Position numbers and translations under genes: made by a program. A DNA stretch of 46,035 bases from Paracraurococcus ruber (GTDB lineage Bacteria > Pseudomonadota > Alphaproteobacteria > Acetobacterales > Acetobacteraceae). The DNA lies in contig NZ_SMOA01000023.1 in the NCBI RefSeq assembly GCF_004353985.1, positions 1 to 46,035 of the forward strand, given 5' to 3'. This document shows positions 19,013-25,676 of the stretch, piece after piece. The notes below the pieces were generated by a model. That model was given only the letters and a program-made list of their open reading frames with translations, was not told the origin of the DNA and searched no databases. The first letter of the stretch is position 1. Each line of letters begins with the position of its first letter.

Positions 19013-19951
19013 TCAGGCAAGGGAAGCGGCGGCGTCCGGCAGGCGGACGCCCGCGGCCGCGGCAGGGACGATGACGCGCAGCGCGCGCGGGCGGATGGCG
19101 TAGCGCAGCGGCGGGGCCAGCAGCAGCGCCTCCCCGTCGTTCATCACCCGCAGCGCGCGGCGGCGGCTGGCGACGGTGATGGACCGGGCCGGCCGCTCCT
19201 CGATCCCCGGCTGCCGCCGCCAGGCGCCCAGCGCCATGGCGGCCAGCATCCTGGCGATCCACCAGGCGCCGAAGCGGCGGGCGCGGTAGAGCACCAGCTC
19301 GCCGCGGTCCAGCCTCTCCCGCGCGAAGAAGCTGCCGAAGCCCTCGGCATAGGCGTTGCTGGCGACCGCCAGGGCGCGGGTCCGCAGGCGGCGGGGCGGC
19401 GCGCCATCCAGCGCCACGTCCAGCCGCAGGGGCGGGTGGCGCCACAGCGCCCGCAGCGCACCCAGCGCCAGGCGCAGCCGTCCGCCAAGGCCGCCGGCGC
19501 CGCGCTGGCGTTCGCGGTGGCGGCCGATGGCGGCGGGCAGGCCGAGCACGGACATGCAGAGGAAGGCGTGGCCATTCACCTCGGCGACGTCGATCGCGCG
19601 GACCTCGCCGCGGGCCAGCACCGCGGCGGCATCCGCCAGCGCCAGCGGCAGGCCAAGGTCCCTGGCCAGCATGTTCATGGTGCCGAGCGGCAGGATGCCG
19701 AGGGCGATGCCGGTGCCCGCGAGGCGCTGCGCCGCGGCGGCGATGCTGCCGTCGCCGCCGCCGACGATGACCGCATCGGCGCCCAGCGCCACCGCGCGGT
19801 CCAGCCGGGCGCCGAGATCCGGCGCGTCCCCGGGGACGATCACCGCCTCCAGGCCGGCGGCCCGGAGATGGCCGGCCACCTCCCCGGCGGGATCCCCGCG
19901 GCCCAGCAGGCCGCCGGAGCGGGCATTGATCACGACGGCGACGCGGCGCAT
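19013..19951 (-). CDS. Diacylglycerol/lipid kinase family protein (YegS/DagK-like)
   Basis: A 312-residue protein of the DAGK catalytic family, which phosphorylates diacylglycerol or related lipids at the membrane. The nucleotide loop IVGGGDGSI is at 62-70 and the conserved LPLGTMNMLARDLG at 87-100. A second domain with the usual beta-sandwich composition follows. It is first in a minus-strand set with the phosphoesterase, and 152 bases separate it from the divergent gene at 20104, leaving room for two promoters. The specific lipid is unknown. Confidence 0.85.
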   Translation of the reverse strand: MRRVAVVINARSGGLLGRGDPAGEVAGHLRAAGLEAVIVPGDAPDLGARLDRAVALGADAVIVGGGDGSIAAAAQRLAGTGIALGILPLGTMNMLARDLGLPLALADAAAVLARGEVRAIDVAEVNGHAFLCMSVLGLPAAIGRHRERQRGAGGLGGRLRLALGALRALWRHPPLRLDVALDGAPPRRLRTRALAVASNAYAEGFGSFFARERLDRGELVLYRARRFGAWWIARMLAAMALGAWRRQPGIEERPARSITVASRRRALRVMNDGEALLLAPPLRYAIRPRALRVIVPAAAAGVRLPDAAASLA

Positions 19952-20103
19952 GCGGGGTCCGGGCTGTGCTCGCGCCTCAACAGTTGCCGGGCGGATCGGT
20001 TCGCCGCCAGGGCCTGGCGTCCGCGAATCGTCACGCCGCCCGGTTGACCGCCGCCCTGGCCCGCGCGAGCCTCCCGGCCCATCGCATGCGGGGAGACGAC
20101 GCC

Positions 20104-20502
20104 ATGTCCGAGGATAGCGCGCTGTTCGACAAGGGCCTGCCGATCCGGCGGGAGGTGCTGGGCGCCGAGTATGTCGACGGGTCCATGGCCAAGGCCGACG
20201 AGTTCATGATGTCCTTCCAGCGCGCCACCACCGCCTGGGCCTGGGGCTGGGCCTGGGGCGACCCGACGCTGGAGCGGAAGACGCGGTCCATGCTCAACCT
20301 CGCCATGCTGACCGCGCTGGGCAAGACGCCCGAGATCAAGCTGCATGTGAAGGGCGCGCTGAACAACGGCCTGACGGTGGAGGAGATCAAGGCGGTGCTG
20401 CTGCACGCCACCGCCTATTGCGGCATCCCCGCCGGCCTCGATGCCTTCAAGGCGGCGCATGAGGTGCTGGTGGCGGAGGGTGCCCTGCCGGGCAAGAAGT
20501 AA
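20104..20502 (+). CDS. Carboxymuconolactone decarboxylase family protein
   Basis: A 132-residue CMD/AhpD-fold protein. Family marks include the N-terminal LGAEYVDGSM, the central ERKTRSMLNLAMLTALGK (57-74), His81, and HATAYCGIPAG with Cys106. It resembles PcaC-like decarboxylases more than the peroxidase AhpD, which has a CxxC pair that is missing here. It opens a plus-strand group of four genes with very short gaps. The downstream dehydrogenase and lactonase suggest small hydroxy- or lactone acids as substrates, but no catechol-pathway gene is present, so the reaction is uncertain. Confidence 0.85.
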   Translation: MSEDSALFDKGLPIRREVLGAEYVDGSMAKADEFMMSFQRATTAWAWGWAWGDPTLERKTRSMLNLAMLTALGKTPEIKLHVKGALNNGLTVEEIKAVLLHATAYCGIPAGLDAFKAAHEVLVAEGALPGKK

Positions 20503-20503
20503 G

Positions 20504-21403
20504 GTGGCGGCCCTCAAGCGGATCGGCTTCGCCGGCATAGGCAACATGGGCTGGCCGATGGCGGCCAACCTGGTGAAGGCCGGGTTCGACGTCACGGTGG
20601 CGGATGCGGTGCCCGGCCGCGCCGCGCAATTCGCCGCCGAGGTCGGCGGCGATGCCGCCGCCGATGCCGGCGCGGCGGCGCGCGACGCCGATGCCCTGAT
20701 CACCATCCTGCCGACCAGCAAGCAGGTGGCGGAGGTGGCGGCGCTGGTCGCCCCGGTGCTGCCGCGCGGCGCCCTGCTGATCGACATGACCAGCGGCCAG
20801 CCGGCGCGGACGCGGGAGATCGCGGCGACGCTGGCGGAGCGCGGCATCGGCATGATCGACGCCCCGGTCTCCGGCGGCGTGCCGCGCGCGAAGACCGGCG
20901 ACCTCGCCATCATGCTGGGCGGCGAGACGGCCGAGTTGGACCGCGCCGAGCCCGTGCTGAAGGCCATGGGCAGCAGCCTCTACCGCTGCGGCGGCATCGG
21001 CGCCGGCCAGGCGATGAAGGCGCTGAACAACCTGTCCTCGGCCGGCACCTTCCTGATGGGAATCGAGGTGCTGCTGATCGGCCAGCGCTTCGGGCTCGAC
21101 CCCGTGACGATGGTCGATGTGCTGAACGCCTCCTCCGGCATGTCCAATTCCAGCCAGCGGAAGTTCAAGCAGTATGTCCTGAACCGCCGCTTCGACGACG
21201 GCTTCGCGCTGGAGCTGATGGTGAAGGATCTCGGCATCGCGCTGGAGGTCGGGCGGGACACCGCGACGCCGACGCCCTTCTCCGCGCTGTGCAAGGAGAT
21301 GTGGGCGGCGGCGCTGGCCAGCCTCGGCCCCGGGCACAACCACACCGCGTCGGCGCAGCTGTCGGAGAAGATGGCGGGCGAGATCCTCGGGGGGAACAAG
21401 TGA
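20504..21403 (+). CDS. NAD(P)-dependent beta-hydroxyacid dehydrogenase (3-hydroxyisobutyrate type)
   Basis: A 299-residue member of the 3-hydroxyisobutyrate / tartronate semialdehyde reductase family. It shows the Rossmann motif GFAGIGNMGWPMAANL (8-23), the substrate-site loop DAPVSGGVPRAKTGDL (119-134) and the catalytic lysine Lys172 in GAGQAMKALNN. The GTG at 20504 begins one base after the previous stop, so the two are translated together. The actual hydroxyacid is unknown. A 37-base gap leads to the next gene. Confidence 0.87.
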   Translation: MAALKRIGFAGIGNMGWPMAANLVKAGFDVTVADAVPGRAAQFAAEVGGDAAADAGAAARDADALITILPTSKQVAEVAALVAPVLPRGALLIDMTSGQPARTREIAATLAERGIGMIDAPVSGGVPRAKTGDLAIMLGGETAELDRAEPVLKAMGSSLYRCGGIGAGQAMKALNNLSSAGTFLMGIEVLLIGQRFGLDPVTMVDVLNASSGMSNSSQRKFKQYVLNRRFDDGFALELMVKDLGIALEVGRDTATPTPFSALCKEMWAAALASLGPGHNHTASAQLSEKMAGEILGGNK

Positions 21404-21440
21404 GCATGCCCGCCACCTCGCGGACCGGCGCGACCTAGGC

Positions 21441-23282
21441 ATGTTCGGGACCGGACTGGTGGTGGCTCTCCGCCGCCGGATCGCCCGGCTGCGCGGGCCG
21501 CAGCCGGCCCCGCCTGGCCGGGTCGTGGCGCCAGGGCCGGCACCGCGGGGTGCCGAACCCCTGCCATCGCCGATCCGGGCGCCCGTGCTGGCGGCGGGCG
21601 GCCCGCCACGGGGCGCGCCCTATGTGCTGGCGCTGTCCATGGTGAAGAACGAGCAGGACATCATCGAGCCCTTCATCCGCCATGCCGCCGGGCTCGCCGA
21701 CTTCCTGCTGCTGCTCGACAACCGGTCGGTCGATGCCACCCGGCGCATCGCCCTCGACTGCGCCCGCGAACTGGGCAACGTCGCCGTCGCCGACACGCCG
21801 GATTTCGGCTACACGCAGTCCGCGCGGATGACGGCGCTGCTGCACCATGCGCAGGACGCCTATTTCGCCGATTTCGTGCTGCTGCTCGACGCCGACGAGT
21901 TCCTGGCCGTTCCGGACCGGGACGCGCTGCATGCCGCCCTCGCCGCGATCCCGCCCGGCGGGGCGGGACTCCTGCCCTGGCGCACCCATGTCGTCCGCGC
22001 CGAGGACGGCGCCGCGGCGGATCCGCCGCGCGACATGCGGTGGCGCCGGAAGGCGGAGCCGACGCAGTTCTACAAGCTGGCGCTGCGGCTCGATGGCCGG
22101 CCGGCCGGCGACCTCACCGTGCACCAGGGCAGCCATTCGGCGACCCGGTCGGACGGCACGCCGGTGCCGACCGTCACCCTGGATGGCCTGCCCCTGCTGC
22201 ATTTCCCGGTCCGCAGCCTGGCGCAGATCCGGGCCAAGGGCATCGCCGGCTGGGCGGCCTACCTCGCCCGGGACCCGCGGGCGCGGCAGCATGTCCAGGC
22301 CTTCCAGTGGCGCGACGCCTTCGATGACGTCGCCGACGGCCGCATGGAAACGGCGGCGGACCTGTCCCGCGTCTCGCTCGGCTACGCCGTGCCGCCGGGC
22401 CAGGCGCCGGCCGAGCTGATCGACGATCCGCCGCCCGTCGAGTACCAGCGCCGCCATTCCACCGGCGCCTTCGCCGATCCTCTGGCCCTCGTCGCCCGGT
22501 CCTGGGAGGCATCGCTGACCGCGCCGGTGGCGCTGCTGGACGGCCTCGCGCCGCGCCGGGACGGCAAGGCGGCGGAGGGCATCGGCGGCACCGCCTTCAC
22601 CGGCGATTGGCACTGGCAGAACCTGTTCGTCGATGTCGCGCCGTTCCGGTTCGTCGCGGAACTGCTGCAGCCCGCATCGGTGCTGGATATCGGCTGCGGC
22701 GTCGGCGCCTATCTCGACCTGTTCCGCCGCTGCGGCGCCACGACCGTGCTGGGGCTGGACGGCATGAGCGCCGCGGCATCGGTGCTGCGGGATGACGAAT
22801 ACCGGGTGGCCGACCTTGCCCTGCCGCAGGATCTGGGCCGGCGCTTCGACCTGGTGCTCTGCCTGGAGGTCGCCGAGCACCTGGACGCGGCGGCGCATGC
22901 GACGCTGGTCGAGACCATCGCCCGCCACGCCGCCGGCATGGTCGTCTTCTCCGCGGCGGATCTGGGGCAGCCCGGCCACGGGCACATCTCCTGCAAGCCG
23001 GTCGCCGACTGGCTCGCGCTCTGGGCCGCGCATGGCTGGTCGCCGGATTACGGGCTGAGCTGCGCCATGCGGGCGCTGTCCACCCTGTCCTGGTTCCGCC
23101 GCAACCTGCTGGTCCTGCGCCGCGGGCCCGCCGAGCCCTGGCAGGCGGACCGCCTGGCCGCCATCGGCGCGCGGCCCTTCGCCTGGTACGGCCAGGCGCC
23201 GGGCATCCGGCACTTTCCCATGACCGAACCCATGCCGGACCCGCCGGCGGGCTACAGGACCGAGGCGAAGGAGACGACATGA
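21441..23282 (+). CDS. Fusion of family 2-like glycosyltransferase and SAM methyltransferase
   Basis: A 613-residue two-domain protein. After a Pro/Arg-rich lead of about 60 residues, a glycosyltransferase of the Glyco_tranf_2_4 type spans about 65-330: LALSMVKNEQDIIEPFIRHA, LLLDNRSVDATRRI, and the metal/nucleotide-sugar motif DADEF with Asp150 and Asp152. From about 400 a class I methyltransferase follows, with motif I VLDIGCGVGAYLDLF (Asp416, Gly418, Gly420) and CLEVAEHLDA near 475. Such fusions usually act on surface polysaccharides or glycolipids. The gene is embedded among metabolic enzymes and overlaps the lactonase gene by four bases, which is unusual company. The acceptor is unknown. 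Confidence 0.82.
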   Translation: MFGTGLVVALRRRIARLRGPQPAPPGRVVAPGPAPRGAEPLPSPIRAPVLAAGGPPRGAPYVLALSMVKNEQDIIEPFIRHAAGLADFLLLLDNRSVDATRRIALDCARELGNVAVADTPDFGYTQSARMTALLHHAQDAYFADFVLLLDADEFLAVPDRDALHAALAAIPPGGAGLLPWRTHVVRAEDGAAADPPRDMRWRRKAEPTQFYKLALRLDGRPAGDLTVHQGSHSATRSDGTPVPTVTLDGLPLLHFPVRSLAQIRAKGIAGWAAYLARDPRARQHVQAFQWRDAFDDVADGRMETAADLSRVSLGYAVPPGQAPAELIDDPPPVEYQRRHSTGAFADPLALVARSWEASLTAPVALLDGLAPRRDGKAAEGIGGTAFTGDWHWQNLFVDVAPFRFVAELLQPASVLDIGCGVGAYLDLFRRCGATTVLGLDGMSAAASVLRDDEYRVADLALPQDLGRRFDLVLCLEVAEHLDAAAHATLVETIARHAAGMVVFSAADLGQPGHGHISCKPVADWLALWAAHGWSPDYGLSCAMRALSTLSWFRRNLLVLRRGPAEPWQADRLAAIGARPFAWYGQAPGIRHFPMTEPMPDPPAGYRTEAKETT

Positions 23283-24076
23283 CCTGGGAAGTCTACGCCA
23301 TCCGCTACGGCCGCCACGACCGGCCCGCGCAGTCCAACTTCCTCCTGCCGGTGCAGGACCCGCATGAGGCCATGCCGCTGGACTACTTCGTCTGGCTGGT
23401 GCGGGACCCCGCCACCGGCCACGACATCGTGGTCGATACCGGCTTCGACCATGCCTGCGCCGAGAAGCGCGGCCGCAGCATCAGCCGCAGCGTCAGCGAC
23501 AGCCTGCGCGCCATGGGCGCCGACCCGGCCAAGGTGCGGGACGTGGTCGTCACCCACCTGCACTACGACCATGCCGGCAGCATCGACATCTTCACCGGCG
23601 CCCGGATCCACATCCAGGACCGGGAGATGGCCTTCGCCACCGGCCGGCACATGTGCACCGCCTGCATCCGCCTGCCCTTCGAGGCGGACCATGTCGTCTC
23701 CATGGTCCGCGCCCTGTTCGCCGACAAGGTGCAGTTCCATGACGGCGAAGGCACGGTCGCGCCCGGCGTCACCGTCCACCGCGTCGGCGGCCATTCCGAC
23801 GGGCTGCAGGTGGTGCGGGTGGAGACGGCGCGCGGGCCGGTCGTGCTGGCCAGCGACGCCATGCATTTCTACGCCAACAGCGATACCGGGAATCCCTTCC
23901 CCATCATCTTCGACCTCGGCGCCATGACGCAGGGCTGGCGCATCGCGAAGAAGCTGGCGGGCGGGGATGAGTCGCGGGTGATCCCCGGGCACGATCCGGC
24001 GGTGCGGACACGGTTCCCGAAGGTGCCGGGACAGGGCGACGACGTGGTCGCGCTGCACCTGCCGCCCCTCCAATGA
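23279..24076 (+). CDS. Metallo-beta-lactamase-fold hydrolase, N-acyl homoserine lactonase family
   Basis: A 265-residue metallo-hydrolase. The zinc motif HxHxDH is at 93-98 (THLHYDHAG). A third His lies in GGHSDGLQ near 171, an Asp in LASDAMHFY near 197, and the last His in IPGHDP near 240, so all dinuclear zinc ligands are present. The overall pattern, including LVRDPATGHDIVVDTGFDHA early on, fits the AttM/AiiA-like lactonases that open acyl-homoserine lactone or gamma-lactone rings. No luxI/luxR genes are in the window, so quorum quenching is only one possibility; a catabolic lactone fits its neighbours equally well. It ends the plus-strand group. Confidence 0.8.
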   Translation: MTWEVYAIRYGRHDRPAQSNFLLPVQDPHEAMPLDYFVWLVRDPATGHDIVVDTGFDHACAEKRGRSISRSVSDSLRAMGADPAKVRDVVVTHLHYDHAGSIDIFTGARIHIQDREMAFATGRHMCTACIRLPFEADHVVSMVRALFADKVQFHDGEGTVAPGVTVHRVGGHSDGLQVVRVETARGPVVLASDAMHFYANSDTGNPFPIIFDLGAMTQGWRIAKKLAGGDESRVIPGHDPAVRTRFPKVPGQGDDVVALHLPPLQ

Positions 24077-24087
24077 CCGGCGCTGCG

Positions 24088-24146
24088 AGAGGGGCATTGC
24101 CCCCCTCCCGCTCCCCCCACCAAAGGCCGAAGGGCCTTTGGAAACC
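24088..24146 (-). repeat. Two-hairpin intergenic repeat, copy 2
   Basis: The inverse of the element at 17149-17205: on the minus strand GGTTTCC, then the stem CCAAAGGCC-CTTC-GGCCTTTGG (nine pairs), then GGGGCAATGCCCC. The joining sequence is G-rich and differs between copies. It lies in the gap between the convergent lactonase and small membrane protein genes, like copy 1, and is a good candidate for a two-way terminator. Confidence 0.65.
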
Positions 24147-24152
24147 TCGAGT

Positions 24153-24479
24153 TCAGCGCGTCAGGACCACCGCGGTCAGGAACAGGCCGAGCAGCGCCAG
24201 GCCCATGGAGATGCCCGGCCACCAGGGGCGGGCGCCGGCCTGCACCACCAGCGCATTCGCCGCCAGGGAGAGGATCAGCCCGGCCAGAGGTTGGGTCCAG
24301 TGCATCTCCAGCACCCCCCAGGCCAGCAGCACCAGCCAGAAGGCGAAGGCGGACCGGCCCATGATGCGGAAGGCGCGGTCGGCGGCCGCCGCCTCCGGCC
24401 GCAGGCCGGGCGTGGTGCTGCGCGCCTCGATGACGCCGGCGATGGACAGCGCGACCAGCGCCAGGAAATAGACCTGCAT
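24153..24479 (-). CDS. Small membrane protein, unknown function
   Basis: A 108-residue hydrophobic protein with an N-terminal membrane segment (MQVYFLALVALSIAGVIEA), a polar linker rich in Ala/Arg, and two or three further membrane segments (FAFWLVLLAWGVLEM, LAGLILSLAANALVVQAG, GISMGLALLGLFLTAVVL). I recognise no family. It lies 9 bases downstream of the Bug-type binding-protein gene on the same strand and is probably cotranscribed. It is too short to be a TctA or TctB transport subunit, though a four-helix protein in this position recalls TctB. Confidence 0.65.
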   Translation of the reverse strand: MQVYFLALVALSIAGVIEARSTTPGLRPEAAAADRAFRIMGRSAFAFWLVLLAWGVLEMHWTQPLAGLILSLAANALVVQAGARPWWPGISMGLALLGLFLTAVVLTR

Positions 24480-24488
24480 CCGGGCTGG

Positions 24489-25457
24489 TTACTCCGCCCG
24501 GATGCCGGCGGCCAGGATCACCTCCCGCGCCCGCGCCGCCTCCGCCCGGATCGTCGCCGCCGTCTGCTCCGGCGTGCCGCCGATCGGCTCCAGCCCCAGC
24601 TCCGCCAGGCGCCTGCGGAAAGCCTCCTCGGCCAGCAGCCGGTTGGTCTCCCGGTTCAGCCGTGCCACCACCCCGGCCGGCAGGCCGGCGGGACCGGCCA
24701 GGTAGGTGAAGGCGGCGGAATCGAAGCCGGGCAGCGTCTCGGCGATGGTCGGCAGGTCCGGCATCAGGCTGGACTTCTCCGCACTCGCCACCGCCACCGC
24801 CCGCAGCGCGCCGCTCGCCCGGTGCTCGGCGAAGAGCAGCAGCGTGTCGATGGCGAAGGAGATGCGGCCGGCGATCAGCTCCTGCATGGCCGGGCCGCTG
24901 CCGCGGAAGGGCACATGCGTCACCTCGATGCCGGCCCGCAGCTTCAGCATCTCCCCCGCCAGGTGGGAGGAGGCGCCGACGCCCGAGCTGTAGAAGGTAA
25001 GCTCCCCGGGCCGCGCCTTGGCCAGCGCGATCAGGTCGCCGACGCTCCGCACCGGCAGCGACGGATGCACCACCAGAAGGTTCGGCGCGCGGACGATGCT
25101 GACGATGGGCACGAAATCCCGGTCCGGGTCATAGGGCAGGCTGCGCATCAGGCTGGGATTGACGATCTGCGGGCCGGGGGTGCCGTAGAGCAGGACATAG
25201 CCATCGGGCCTCGCCTTGGCGACGGCATCGGCGCCCAGCGTCGCGCCGGCACCGGGCCGGTTCTCCACCACCAGCGCCTGGCCCAGCAGCGGCCCCAGCC
25301 GCTCCGCCAGCAGCCGCGCCAGCAGGTCGGAGGCACCGCCGGGCGCGAAGGGCACCACCAGCCGGATCGGCCGGGCCGGCCATTCCTCCGCCCGCGCCCG
25401 CCGCGCCGCCAGCAGCCCGGCCGCGCCCAGCACGGCGCCACGTCGCCCGAAGCGCAT
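24489..25457 (-). CDS. Bug/TctC-family periplasmic solute-binding protein
   Basis: A 322-residue tripartite-tricarboxylate-transporter-type binding protein. From the ATG at 25457 (preceded by a GGGGAGG-rich ribosome site) it has an Arg-rich start, a hydrophobic AVLGAAGLLAA and a likely cleavage after ARA near residue 23. The mature part starts WPARPIRLVVPFAPGG, the hallmark of the Bug family. Also typical are VVENRPGAGATLGADAVAKA and the central VTHVPFRGSGPAMQELIAGR. These proteins bind carboxylates or related small organic acids. No large TctA permease is nearby, as is common for lone Bug proteins. It is divergent from the molybdenum hydroxylase gene, which may use the same substrate. Confidence 0.9.
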   Translation of the reverse strand: MRFGRRGAVLGAAGLLAARRARAEEWPARPIRLVVPFAPGGASDLLARLLAERLGPLLGQALVVENRPGAGATLGADAVAKARPDGYVLLYGTPGPQIVNPSLMRSLPYDPDRDFVPIVSIVRAPNLLVVHPSLPVRSVGDLIALAKARPGELTFYSSGVGASSHLAGEMLKLRAGIEVTHVPFRGSGPAMQELIAGRISFAIDTLLLFAEHRASGALRAVAVASAEKSSLMPDLPTIAETLPGFDSAAFTYLAGPAGLPAGVVARLNRETNRLLAEEAFRRRLAELGLEPIGGTPEQTAATIRAEAARAREVILAAGIRAE

Positions 25458-25676
25458 CCCCGCCTCCCCTCCCCCCTTGTTGCGCGGCAGCCTCCGGGAC
25501 GGGCCGGGCCGCGTCAATCCGGCCCCGGCGCGCCCGGCATCCGCCCGCCGGTGGCCCATGCCGCGCCGGCCCGCCCCGCCGCCATCCGTCCTGGCACGCG
25601 GGATGCACGGCCTGCCCTGGACAAACCGCGCCGCAGCCTCGACATCTGCAGCAACACCCAGCCGCGAGAGAGACCC

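Noticed and set aside
24138-25676. Possible 500-residue N-terminal extension of the molybdenum hydroxylase subunit
   Set aside because: The frame is open, but it runs antisense to the Bug gene, is low-complexity, and the family N-terminus starts right after the ATG at 25677 with a ribosome site.
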